Assembly: GCA_008015095.1 (NCBI GenBank)
Contig: SSEV01000176.1
Coordinates: 1 to 33,133 of the forward strand
Source of the DNA: Lysobacteraceae bacterium
GTDB lineage: Bacteria; Pseudomonadota; Gammaproteobacteria; Xanthomonadales; Xanthomonadaceae
Length of the DNA: 33,133 nt
Direction of reading: 5' to 3'
In this document: in pieces, positions 26,217 to 33,133 of the stretch
Layout: the number at the start of each line of letters is the position of its first letter
Numbering within the stretch: position 1 is the first letter of the stretch
Notes under the pieces: generated by a model
Told to the model about the DNA's origin: nothing
The model's database searches: none
Seen by the model: the letters and a program-made list of their open reading frames with translations, nothing else
Program-made: the position numbers and the translations under genes

Positions 26217-26912
26217 TTACCATGACCGGCCGCGACGGGTTTGGGCAGACGCGAGTAAAGCGCGAATATTGTCGCGCGCGCGCGTTTCGTAACGATCGTG
26301 AAAATATTCACTGAGGAAAATGCGCTCCGATTCGAGCAGTCGTTGGAAGAATCGCCTACGCCGCATGCGAAACAGCCACTGGGGCGCCCGCCCACGATAC
26401 TCTTCGGCGATGGCGCGATCATAGGCCGAAAACTTCTCGAATGCCGCGGCGAGGATCGCCATATCGCAATCGAGGAAATGGCGGGTATCCGTCGCGGACG
26501 GATCGTCGACCGGAAAATCGCGGCTACGCAATGCCCCATGCCGCGCAGTCAGCAAGATCAGCTCGGCGACGCGACGCGCGTCGATTGCTGACTCAGGCCA
26601 CCAACGATGCAGATGCTCGGCCGCCAGCGCAGCCGAAGCGGACTCGTTGCCGTTGCGGCCGGGTACATAGACCGCATCGTGATAGAGCACCGCCAACCAG
26701 ACTTCCACAGGTCGGGACCAGCCGGGGCCATCGGCAACCTCGGCATAATGGCCGAGCACATCTTCGACGTGCCCGAAGTGGTGATAAGCGCGCGCGGGGG
26801 ACGCATACGCCATGCGCAATGCGTCCCACTGTTCCCGCGGAAGCGGCAACGGAGCGTTGTTCGATGGGAAAACCACGATATCGCCGGCTTCGCCACAACC
26901 AGATGCCGTCAT
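26217..26912 (-). CDS. HD-fold predicted metal-dependent hydrolase
   Basis: A 231-residue cytoplasmic protein of the HD-like family typified by COG4339. The motifs in order are YHHFGHV (43-49), the HD pair His78-Asp79 in LYHDAVY, a further His125 in TARHG, and Asp148/Asp150 in LDCDMAIL. These would bind one or two metal ions and hydrolyse a phosphoester, but the true substrate of this family is not known to me. The C-terminus is basic. It begins 18 bases after the diguanylate cyclase stop and so is probably cotranscribed; a link to nucleotide signalling is possible but not shown. Confidence 0.78.
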   Translation of the reverse strand: MTASGCGEAGDIVVFPSNNAPLPLPREQWDALRMAYASPARAYHHFGHVEDVLGHYAEVADGPGWSRPVEVWLAVLYHDAVYVPGRNGNESASAALAAEHLHRWWPESAIDARRVAELILLTARHGALRSRDFPVDDPSATDTRHFLDCDMAILAAAFEKFSAYDRAIAEEYRGRAPQWLFRMRRRRFFQRLLESERIFLSEYFHDRYETRARDNIRALLASAQTRRGRSW

Positions 26913-26930
26913 CGCATCGTTCGTGGCGCG

Positions 26931-28730
26931 TCAGGTGTTGACGACGGTGAGCGCCGGGGAACGTTTCGGTGTTTTCAGATCCGCCGCCTGTTCGGCGGTA
27001 TGCACGCAGACCCGATTGCGGCCTTCGTTCTTGGCGCGATAGAGCATTTGATCGGCATGCGACAACAATCGCGACAGATCGTAGCCGGAAGACACCGTGG
27101 AGCTGACTCCGAAGCTTGCGGTAATGACGAAGCCGTACCCGCTTTCTCGGGTGTCGATCTGCGCCATCTGCGCACGACAGTCTTCGGCAAGACGCGCGGC
27201 TCCGGCTACATCGAGGCCGCGCAACAGGATCGCGAATTCCTCGCCGCCGATCCGTCCGAGGTGATCCACTTTGCGGCAGTGCGCCATGCAGGCCTTGCCG
27301 ACCTGTTTCAAGACCCAATCGCCCGCCCCATGACCGTAGGTGTCGTTGACCGCTTTGAAATGATCAAGGTCGAACATCACCAAAGCGGCAGGCTCGCCAT
27401 CGCGGGCGCACTCGAACAGGGCGCGTTCCGAGCGTTGAGTAAAACTGTGCCGATTGCGCAAACCGGTCAGCGTATCGGTTTCGGCCAGCCGTTTGAGCTG
27501 CTGCTGGTGGCGTTTGACCTGGACGGCCCAATAGATGATTCCGGCCAACACCAGAATCAGGAAAAAAGTGGCGAGCCGCGCCTTTTGCGCACTTTCGTTG
27601 ACCAGCTTCTGCTGCAGCTGAAGCAGCTGGGTCTTGCGTTCGAGCAGCTCGATGCGCTGAGTCTTCTGCTGGGTTTCGTGGCGGACGATTTCGTAAGCGA
27701 GCTCGCGCGCCTTGACGTCGCTCTGGTAAGTCTTATCGGCTTCGGCATAGCGCTTGTAAAGGCTGAGCGCCTCGTTCGGCTGACCGCGCCTCTCGGCGAT
27801 CCGATAGAGCGTGTGGTACGCGGTCACCAGCGACTGCGTAGATTTGATCTCTTCTCCAAGCGCGATGGTTTCGAGCGCCTGCGCCTCCGCCGCTTCCAGA
27901 TCGCCTTTGCCCAACTTGAGGTCGGCCAGAATCGAACGGATCTCGGCGATGATCCGCGGATAGCGCGTCGCCAGCGCGTCACGCAATCCGTCCTTCTGGA
28001 GCATGTCGACCGCATGGTCGATACGGCCTTCCGAAGCCCATTTGCGTGCCATCGTGGCGCGGATCGTGCTGACCGCCATTTTTTCTTTGGCGGCGACGCA
28101 GTTCGCGATCGCTGCGTCGAAGGCCTGGTCGCCTTTGGGAAGAAGACCCAGCGCGAATTGGGATTCGAGACGGAAACTGCCTGCGAAACATTTCATCCGC
28201 GGTTCCGGCTGTTCGCGCAGGATCTCTTCGGCGTATTGCAGGCCCAGCGAGTACTGACCCATCTGGTTGTAGGTCATCGCGGCGGCACCCACGCCCTCAT
28301 GGCGCACGGTTTTGCTCTTGACCCGGTTACGGAGTTGCATGGCGCGCTCGAGATAGCGCAGCCCGGTCGCGAAATCACGTTTGACCGCCGACAGGTTGGC
28401 GATCAAGCTGGCGGCCTTGTACTGGAAATCAATTTCTTTGGCGTCATCCTTGACGTCTCTGTAGACGGCGATGGCCTGACCGATCGCCTCGTCGTAGCGA
28501 TCCTTGTATGCCGCAGTGCGGATCGCCTGGAACAGGCGCAACTGCTGGGTCTCCAGCGGCGTCGCCTGTTCCTTGCTCTTTTCCAACCGGTTGAGGATCT
28601 CTGAGAATCGCTTGGGGTCGGAAGTGCGGGCCTTATCCGCTTCCTTCAATTGTTCTGCGAAAGAAGACGCCGCCTGTACGTTCATTACAGGCGCCAGGCT
28701 CAGCAAAATCAAAGCGAAAACAATTCGCAT
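26931..28730 (-). CDS. Membrane TPR-GGDEF diguanylate cyclase
   Basis: A 599-residue sensor enzyme that makes cyclic di-GMP from two GTP. The ATG at 28730 opens a Sec signal (MRIVFALILLSLAPVM, cut after about VQA). A GTG at 28766 would add 12 residues in front and spoil it. Residues 25-340 are tetratricopeptide-like helices in the periplasm, then comes a coiled coil (350-383), one membrane helix (386-403) and a cytoplasmic GGDEF domain (415-580). The active motif is intact as GGEEF (495-499). The inhibitory I-site RxxD is present at 486-489 (RKVD), five residues before GGEEF, so product inhibition is expected. The signal sensed by the TPR part is unknown. It starts 53 bases after the borosin precursor stop and could be on the same transcript. 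Confidence 0.92.
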   Translation of the reverse strand: MRIVFALILLSLAPVMNVQAASSFAEQLKEADKARTSDPKRFSEILNRLEKSKEQATPLETQQLRLFQAIRTAAYKDRYDEAIGQAIAVYRDVKDDAKEIDFQYKAASLIANLSAVKRDFATGLRYLERAMQLRNRVKSKTVRHEGVGAAAMTYNQMGQYSLGLQYAEEILREQPEPRMKCFAGSFRLESQFALGLLPKGDQAFDAAIANCVAAKEKMAVSTIRATMARKWASEGRIDHAVDMLQKDGLRDALATRYPRIIAEIRSILADLKLGKGDLEAAEAQALETIALGEEIKSTQSLVTAYHTLYRIAERRGQPNEALSLYKRYAEADKTYQSDVKARELAYEIVRHETQQKTQRIELLERKTQLLQLQQKLVNESAQKARLATFFLILVLAGIIYWAVQVKRHQQQLKRLAETDTLTGLRNRHSFTQRSERALFECARDGEPAALVMFDLDHFKAVNDTYGHGAGDWVLKQVGKACMAHCRKVDHLGRIGGEEFAILLRGLDVAGAARLAEDCRAQMAQIDTRESGYGFVITASFGVSSTVSSGYDLSRLLSHADQMLYRAKNEGRNRVCVHTAEQAADLKTPKRSPALTVVNT

Positions 28731-28783
28731 CCGTTGCACAACCCACCCCAAGCTCTGTTGGCCCACAACTTCCGCGGCCGCGA

Positions 28784-29059
28784 CTACTGCGGCGGAGGCG
28801 GAGTCTCTTCTTCCCTGTCATCCTGGTCAGGGGGAGACTGCTTTTCCTCATCGTCGTGCGGCAGACAGATCAGGCAAAGCAGCGTATCCCGCGCTCCGAG
28901 CGTGCGGCCTAACGCGACATGATCGCGCTGGAGCAGGCTTTCGCGCTGTTGTTCATCGAGTTCGAGTGCGGCAACGGCGGCCTGATAGTCGGCGATCGAC
29001 ATTCTGGCCATCGCGGCATTGCTCCCCATCGCTTCGAGAAACTGGATCACCTTCGACAT
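28784..29059 (-). CDS. Candidate split-borosin precursor peptide (SonA-like)
   Basis: A 91-residue protein that I call the substrate of the neighbouring N-methyltransferase. Residues 4-55 form a helical leader that aligns by eye with the borosin-binding domain of Shewanella SonA. FLEAMGSNAAM matches SonA's FFTQLGQDAQL, and LELDEQQ followed by LLQRD, L and TLG matches its GLTDEQ...GD...L..LSG pattern. A short hydrophobic core then follows, TLLCLICLP (59-67). SonA is methylated in the corresponding place (LVIS). Unlike SonA, this protein goes on with a tail of about 24 residues rich in Asp/Glu and proline, ending in PPPPQ. AGGGGGAA lies just before the ATG. The gene follows the methyltransferase by 188 bases. 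Without the neighbour it would be an unremarkable hypothetical. Confidence 0.78.
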   Translation of the reverse strand: MSKVIQFLEAMGSNAAMARMSIADYQAAVAALELDEQQRESLLQRDHVALGRTLGARDTLLCLICLPHDDEEKQSPPDQDDREEETPPPPQ

Positions 29060-29213
29060 CGATTCCCCCTATTATCTGATTCGAGTTGACGTGATTCCCG
29101 GCAAGAATCGGCCGAGAATTCCCTGCGTTCATCACCGGTTAAACGTTTACATCCCCTTGAGAAACCGGACTTTTTCCACGCCTTCGCGGTCATCCCTAAA
29201 GCCCGACATGCGC

Positions 29214-29242
29214 AGGCTAAGCCAGAATTCCTGAAATATCAA
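29214..29242 (-). promoter_or_regulatory. Possible promoter for the borosin precursor
   Basis: On the minus strand, TTGATA (29237-29242), a 17-base spacer and TAGCCT (29214-29219), right after the methyltransferase stop. The -35 is good and the -10 poor. Between it and the precursor lie the palindrome TAAACGTTTA (29140-29149) and a CCGGTT/AACCGG pair (29135-29140, 29163-29168). Confidence 0.35.
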
Positions 29243-29247
29243 CGACT

Positions 29248-30048
29248 TCAGCTGCCTTTTGCGGCCAGATCCAATTCGGCGATCCGGCCCAGCATGGTTT
29301 CGTTGGGCTCCAGGGGCCGGCTGGGGGGAATCACCAGGGTGCTTTGTGGGCTGAGCCTGGCCTGCACCAGATCGGACAGGGGCATTCGGTCGATCCGGGG
29401 CGTCTGGATCGGAAGGGTCGCCGCTTCGTAAACGATCACCGGATGATCCGCGGGGTAATCGGGAGCCAGCAAGTCGATCAACAGCTCGCGATAGGCGGCC
29501 CCCGTGCCGAAGCGCGACACACTGCGGTCGCCAGCCACCCCGATCTGCCAGAGGATCAGATAGGCGGACGGATCGATCCTGCGCCGGTAGAACATCAACT
29601 GACTGGTTTCGTAATGTTGGCAACCATAGCTGCCTGGATCGATACCCAGGTCGGCATAGAGACAGTCCTCGGCTGAGATCCCTGGGTCCATATGGGCCTG
29701 GAATCCCTCTGCCCGGGCCCGGGCGATGGCCTGATGCGGGACGTGGGCGAACACGCCCGGGTGACCATAGAACACTCCGCAGACGCGACGGCCTGCACGG
29801 ACCTCCTCAAGCATCGCGTCGATCATTTCGCGGTAGCTCAAATGCCGGGGTTTGCCCTCGGCGTAAAAGGGCTGAAGGCTGCGCATGTCCGAACGCATCC
29901 GTTGCAACCAGATCTCGACGATCGAATCGGAAACCAGGGCGAATACGCTGTCCGCAAGTTCGATTTCACTGCGCGCGCGCGGACTGAGATGCGCGCCGAG
30001 CAGCATGCCCAGCCCCACACAGACGAGACTTCCGTTGACCGTACTCAC
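29248..30048 (-). CDS. Borosin-type peptide backbone alpha-N-methyltransferase (SonM-like)
   Basis: A 266-residue cytoplasmic SAM-dependent enzyme of the tetrapyrrole-methylase fold. It is much closer to SonM of the Shewanella split borosin pathway than to CobA/RsmI. Shared blocks recalled from SonM are GSLVCVG at the start, YGHPGVF (94-100), ARAEGF, PGISAEDCLYADLGIDPG, ETSQLMF and LPIQTPRI. Tyr62, Arg68 and Tyr72 (FYAEGKPRHLSYREM) mark the loop that clamps the peptide in borosin enzymes. Here the Tyr-Arg spacing is three residues shorter than in SonM, while Arg-Tyr stays at four. I chose the GTG at 30048 since family members begin just before GSLVCVG; an in-frame ATG at 30078 has no better ribosome site. 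It would methylate backbone amides of the precursor at 28784-29059, without being fused to it. Confidence 0.85.
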   Translation of the reverse strand: MSTVNGSLVCVGLGMLLGAHLSPRARSEIELADSVFALVSDSIVEIWLQRMRSDMRSLQPFYAEGKPRHLSYREMIDAMLEEVRAGRRVCGVFYGHPGVFAHVPHQAIARARAEGFQAHMDPGISAEDCLYADLGIDPGSYGCQHYETSQLMFYRRRIDPSAYLILWQIGVAGDRSVSRFGTGAAYRELLIDLLAPDYPADHPVIVYEAATLPIQTPRIDRMPLSDLVQARLSPQSTLVIPPSRPLEPNETMLGRIAELDLAAKGS

Positions 30049-30320
30049 GTGACACCGACTTCCAGGTTGACCGCTCATAGATGTACCGCGCGATATCCAT
30101 CCAATTGCCATCCGGATCCGCGCGACCCGTCAACAGCACATCCCGGTGCACGACCCAGGTCGATTCCCCGACCCTTCCCTCGTGGGATCTCTGAAAAAAC
30201 AGCATTTCCACACGCAGGGACCGCGTTGGCCGCTCAAGCGACAAAGCGCTTGATCCGGCGAAAGCAGACGCAAGCCTGGCCTGTGTCTGCGAAACCCGAG
30301 CAACGCCACGAGAGCGTTGT
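30049..30320 (-). other. Region upstream of the methyltransferase, with candidate small ORF
   Basis: About 270 bases between the GNAT and methyltransferase genes. A minus-strand frame starting with GTG at 30211 or ATG at 30205 and ending at 29966 reads like protein for about 60 codons (STWVVHRDVLLTG, DPDGNWMDIARYIYERS). It would overlap the methyltransferase start by about 80 bases in another frame. GC3 is fairly high. I do not recognise it and give it low weight. Confidence 0.3.
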
Positions 30321-30322
30321 TC
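30298..30322 (-). terminator. Hairpin at the GNAT gene end
   Basis: GAGCAACGC (30298-30306) pairs with GCGTTGTTC (30314-30322) with one imperfect pair and a seven-base loop, touching the stop codon of the acetyltransferase gene. GGGTTTCG follows on the minus strand. A weak terminator at best. Confidence 0.3.
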
Positions 30323-30899
30323 AGATTGTCCTTATATCATCCACGCGATGCCGTCCGCGCGTGGCGGCCAACGCTGTCAGCTCCCGCCAACGCGTCCTGC
30401 TAAGCCGCCACTCGACCTGAGCCTCGGTCGCGATCGCCCGACGAAAGCCCAGAGCTTGCACCAGCCGCTCCGCATCGCGATGACCGGGCGCGTATCGCCC
30501 GACGACCTCATTGACCCCCCATCGCCAATGATCGCGCATCAATTGATCGACCAATCCCTGCAAGGCCGGCAGACCAATCCCTCGGGCATACCAGGCTGGC
30601 AGCAGCATGATGCCGATTTCGCCGACACCTGGCTCGCGCGCGTTACACCAAGCAGCCATCAGACCGAGTTTCTCGCCGTTGCGCCGATGGACGAGGCGCC
30701 AGCATCGCGCATGCGCCGAGGGATCGGCATTGGCGCGGCATGTCCGGGCGAACTCGACAGCGGCTTCCTGCGCCGTCAATGGCCTGCCGATATGCGCCAT
30801 GACCCGCGCGTCAGTGTAAAGGCCGAGATAGAGATCGCGGTCATCAGGCTCCAACAGGCGCGCATCGACCCGCCCCGCCGCGAAGTTCCACTCGGTCAT
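30321..30899 (-). CDS. GNAT family N-acetyltransferase
   Basis: A 192-residue cytoplasmic acetyltransferase of the GNAT fold, RimJ/RimL-like type. RLLEPDDRDLYLGLYTD is the typical first strand and helix, GEIGIMLLPAWYARGIGLPA holds the acetyl-CoA pyrophosphate loop (R/QxxGxG/A), and the end has VGRYAPGHRDAERLVQALGF. The substrate could be a protein N-terminus, an amino acid or a small molecule. The ATG at 30899 has a weak ribosome site; the frame remains open upstream to 31109, but that part does not look like GNAT. It lies upstream of the borosin pair on the same strand, so it could act on the pathway, but a gap of 270 bases and a hairpin separate them. Confidence 0.82.
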   Translation of the reverse strand: MTEWNFAAGRVDARLLEPDDRDLYLGLYTDARVMAHIGRPLTAQEAAVEFARTCRANADPSAHARCWRLVHRRNGEKLGLMAAWCNAREPGVGEIGIMLLPAWYARGIGLPALQGLVDQLMRDHWRWGVNEVVGRYAPGHRDAERLVQALGFRRAIATEAQVEWRLSRTRWRELTALAATRGRHRVDDIRTI

Positions 30900-31304
30900 G
30901 TCGATACCGACATGGCGGGTTGGAAAACGATCCGGTAGAACCGCCAGAGACGACGCCCTCGGCGAAGCATGCGCGCCCGCGACGGATGCGCCACAAGCGA
31001 GCCCGCGCATTTTGCGCAGACGCGACTTGGAAGACAATCCGAATGCTCGTTTGAATGCTTGTTCATCGGCGACCCGCCAGGGAATCTCTGAACAAAGCAC
31101 AGCTTGCACGCGTCATCGATGGCGCGTCCACGTATCAGACATGTACGGGGCTGATTCGTCGTGAGCGCGTTCGGACATGGATGGGATTGGCGACTTGACT
31201 GTGTCGGCAACAGTCGGCGCGAACAGCGATATTGGCCACGACGCGACGAGCCGCGAGGATGTGGCGGGTCAACACGATCTGGGCGATCGTTTCTCAACAA
31301 ACCA
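30900..31304. other. Intergenic region, no gene called
   Basis: About 400 bases between the GNAT and flavoprotein genes. Several frames stay open on both strands, none with a recognisable product. The sequence GGGAATCTCTGAAC at 31080-31093 nearly recurs as GGGATCTCTGAA at 30184-30195. This could be part of a dispersed repeat. Confidence 0.35.
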
Positions 31305-31973
31305 CTAGAGGAAACGCACATATTCGTCCAGCGCAAGCTTGGAGATATCGGGCACTCTGCATGCCGGCGCCGGATGGCCGACGACAAGCAGCAGATAAGC
31401 CATCTCGTTTTTCGGCCGGCCGAGCAATTCGTTAAGGAACCCCATCGGACTTGGCGTGTGGGTCAGGGTCGCCAATCCGGCGCGATGTAATGCGGCGATC
31501 AGCATGCCGGTGGCGATACCGACCGATTCGTGCGGATAGTAGCGCTTGTGTTTGTTGCCCTCCGGATCGACGCCGAAGCGTTCGTAAAAGATCCCGATCA
31601 GCCAGGGCGCCGTCTCCAGAAAAGGCTTATCGGCATCGGTGCCCAGGGGCGCCAGCGCCTGCAACCATTCTTCGGGGGCGCGATGAGCGTAGAACTCGCG
31701 TTCCTCGGCCTCGGCGGCCGCACGGATGCGCCTTTTGATCTCCGGATCGCCGACCGCGACGAACCGCCAAGGTTGCTGATTCGCCCCGCTCGGCGCGGTC
31801 CCGGCTGCGCGCAGGCATTCCGCGATGACCTCGCGTGGCACGGAAGTCGGCGCGAAGTCACGTACGCTGCGGCGCATCGAAAGCTCCTCGGCGAAAGCGC
31901 GCGCACGTTCGAGCCGGACCTGATCTGACATTGCCGGCGGTTGCGGCAAGGGAATCGTCGGAAATTCGTCCAC
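31305..31973 (-). CDS. Nitroreductase-fold flavoprotein, iodotyrosine-deiodinase-like
   Basis: A 222-residue FMN protein of the nitroreductase superfamily. Early FMN contacts are visible in RRSVRDFAP, and [10 protein letters not shown] and the LLGRP/VVGHPAP end are typical. It is nearer to iodotyrosine deiodinase (IYD) than to classic nitroreductases. The lid carries Glu, Tyr four residues later (EREFY) and Lys 21 residues after that (DADKPF), the same spacing as Glu157/Tyr161/Lys182 of human IYD as I recall it. Those residues hold the zwitterion of halotyrosine, so reductive dehalogenation of halogenated tyrosine is plausible. The GTG at 31973 is chosen because relatives have the preceding IPL segment; the ATG at 31931 (208 residues) is the alternative. 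Neither has a good ribosome site. Confidence 0.8.
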   Translation of the reverse strand: MDEFPTIPLPQPPAMSDQVRLERARAFAEELSMRRSVRDFAPTSVPREVIAECLRAAGTAPSGANQQPWRFVAVGDPEIKRRIRAAAEAEEREFYAHRAPEEWLQALAPLGTDADKPFLETAPWLIGIFYERFGVDPEGNKHKRYYPHESVGIATGMLIAALHRAGLATLTHTPSPMGFLNELLGRPKNEMAYLLLVVGHPAPACRVPDISKLALDEYVRFL

Positions 31974-32072
31974 AATAATTGTCTGCCTGCATGGGGTGCG
32001 CTGTGGTCGGCGACGCCGACGACAGCGCGTCAACGATATCAGGACCGCGCGTCGTCCGGGCCACGCGCCGCC

Positions 32073-32101
32073 TTGAGCGCGCATCCGGCGCCGCCTACAC
32101 T
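32073..32101 (+). promoter_or_regulatory. Sigma70-type promoter for the TPR membrane protein
   Basis: TTGAGC (32073-32078), a 17-base spacer and TACACT (32096-32101): four of six matches in each box. Predicted start near 32108, about 34 bases before the ATG. Confidence 0.6.
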
Positions 32102-32141
32102 TCGCCATTCGGCCGGAGTTTCCGGCGTCGGAGGGTCTACG

Positions 32142-32879
32142 ATGGCTCCGTTGTTGGTACTTTCGATCGTGTTGCAGATCGGCTGCATCGTGCACGTCAT
32201 TCGCACCCGGCGGCAGACGTTCTGGATTTTTCTGTTAATCGCGGGCTCCTACATCGCGATCGCGGCTTATCTGCTCGCTGAGGTACTGCCCGAAATGCGT
32301 CACAGCCGGACCGCGAATCGGGTGCTGCGCGAAGCGCACGACCGGATCGACCCGGAACGCCGCAAGCGTAACGCCACGCGCCAACTCGACGTCGCCGACA
32401 CCATCGAGAACCGCAGGCAGTTGGCCGAAGAAAGTCTGCGCAGCGGCGATTATCAACAGGCCGCGGAACTTTACCGTTCCGGCTTGAAAGGCCTGTACAA
32501 AACCGACCCCGATCTGATGCTCGGTCTGGCCAGGGCGCAGTTCGCGCTGGATCAGCCCGCCGAAGCCAAGCAGACTCTCGATGAGCTCATCGCCGCGAAC
32601 CCGAATTTCCGTTCCAGCGAAGGGCATCTGTTGTATGCGCGCTGCGTCGAAGCGAGCGGGGACACAGCAGCCGCCGCCCACGAGTACGAAGCTCTGATCC
32701 CTGGTTTCAGCGGCGAAGAGGCGCGAGTGCGCTATGGCCTGATGCTCAAGCGTGATGGACAGATCGCGAAAGCATCCGAAATTTTCGCCGAATCGCTGAA
32801 GCGTGCGCGCCTGGCGCCGAACTATTATCGGCGCGAGCAACGCGAGTGGATCGACATCGCAAAACGCGAAAGCGCTTGA
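32142..32879 (+). CDS. Membrane-anchored tetratricopeptide repeat protein
   Basis: A 245-residue inner-membrane protein. Two hydrophobic segments at about 2-20 and 26-47 are separated by the positive loop HVIRTRRQ. A charged stretch follows (about 50-85), then a soluble TPR region (about 88-235): helix pairs such as [40 protein letters not shown] and [20 protein letters not shown]. TPRs are protein-protein docking surfaces; the partner is unknown. A strong GGAGGG site lies seven bases before the ATG at 32142. Earlier in-frame ATG codons are not supported. The gene has its own promoter and stands before tilS. Confidence 0.85.
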   Translation: MAPLLVLSIVLQIGCIVHVIRTRRQTFWIFLLIAGSYIAIAAYLLAEVLPEMRHSRTANRVLREAHDRIDPERRKRNATRQLDVADTIENRRQLAEESLRSGDYQQAAELYRSGLKGLYKTDPDLMLGLARAQFALDQPAEAKQTLDELIAANPNFRSSEGHLLYARCVEASGDTAAAAHEYEALIPGFSGEEARVRYGLMLKRDGQIAKASEIFAESLKRARLAPNYYRREQREWIDIAKRESA

Positions 32880-32961
32880 ACGGAGCATCGGGCGTGGATC
32901 GCGGCTCATTGCGCATGAGCGCCGCCTGCGATCCGTGCGCCGCCGTTGCCGGCATGCCTGC

Positions 32962-33133
32962 ATGCGCGACCAAGACACGCTGACGCTGATCCCGCGGCCG
33001 CCAGCGCACGGCGATGCGCCGCTGTTGATCGGATACAGCGGCGGCCTGGACTCGACCGCGCTGCTGCATCTGTTCGCGACAGATCCATCCCTGCGTCGGC
33101 AGGGTCTGCGCGCGATCCACATCGACCATGGCC
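32962..33133 (+). CDS. tilS: tRNA(Ile)-lysidine synthase TilS, N-terminus (partial)
   Basis: The first 57 codons of a gene that runs off the end of the window; the frame is open to the last base. The P-loop motif SGGLDS is visible in IGYSGGLDSTALLHLF (about residues 23-38), followed by LRAIHIDHG, the usual second TilS segment. TilS uses ATP to attach lysine to C34 of tRNA-Ile(CAU), changing AUG decoding to AUA, and is essential in most bacteria. The ATG at 32962 has a weak ribosome site; an in-frame GTG at 32935 would add an unlikely Arg/Cys-rich start. It follows the TPR gene by about 80 bases. Confidence 0.88.
   Translation, partial: MRDQDTLTLIPRPPAHGDAPLLIGYSGGLDSTALLHLFATDPSLRRQGLRAIHIDHG

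Noticed and set aside
29075..29080. ATTATC (GATAAT on the minus strand) as a -10 box for the borosin precursor
   Set aside because: It adjoins the ribosome site, so transcription would start inside or after it, and no -35 lies at proper spacing.
30900..31109. N-terminal extension of the GNAT gene to 31109
   Set aside because: The extra 70 residues are basic and unlike GNAT, and the fold begins right after the ATG at 30899.

Overview
The window reads as chromosomal DNA of a GC-rich gammaproteobacterium, most likely a Lysobacter-like member of the Xanthomonadaceae/Lysobacteraceae. That placement is inferred from the high GC3 bias, the TonB receptor, a lipoprotein Dcp-type peptidase, a POT transporter, SelO and a TilS start; no rRNA or tRNA gene is present to confirm it. 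I see no insertion sequence, CRISPR array, integrase or attachment site.

Layout. 125-3078 (minus): an exported amidohydrolase, a glutathione peroxidase, and a small STAS/SpoIIAA-like protein that overlaps the peroxidase stop codon (GTGA). 3431-8245 (plus): a 1604-residue secreted starch-active enzyme with a GH119-type catalytic domain, five FN3 domains, two CBM25 domains and a CBM20. 8374-9141: a TipAL-like MerR regulator with a recognisable operator/promoter in front of it. 9274-11541 (minus) and 11705-13885 (plus): a divergent TonB-dependent receptor and lipoprotein M3 peptidase. 14189-15568 (minus): a DUF3298-type lipoprotein and a cold-shock protein with its terminator, promoter and about 230-nt leader. 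16095-21324: a 60-residue conserved-looking protein, a POT peptide transporter translationally coupled to a rhomboid protease, a GST, and an exported M14 peptidase. 21381-31973 (all minus): a Uup-like ABC-F ATPase, SelO, a small membrane protein, TrhO-like tRNA hydroxylase, an HD-fold protein, a TPR-GGDEF diguanylate cyclase, a RiPP pair, a GNAT acetyltransferase and an iodotyrosine-deiodinase-like flavoprotein. 32142-33133 (plus): a membrane TPR protein and the start of tilS, which runs off the end.

The most interesting system is the pair at 28784-30048. The enzyme at 29248-30048 is a tetrapyrrole-methylase-fold protein that closely resembles SonM, the alpha-N-methyltransferase of the Shewanella split borosin system. 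The 91-residue protein just downstream aligns, by eye, with the SonA precursor: a helical borosin-binding domain, then a short hydrophobic core (residues 59-67), and here a long acidic/proline tail. I infer a split borosin locus that would make backbone N-methylated peptide from a CLIC-containing core. The genes around it (GGDEF and HD downstream; GNAT and flavoprotein upstream) may or may not belong to it. No dedicated protease or exporter is visible.

Other points of interest are the GH119 enzyme (a small, rarely seen family), the MerR operator palindrome, the exact E-Y-K spacing of the deiodinase-like protein, and the long cold-shock leader. Function calls come from reading motifs and from remembered family features; no search was run.
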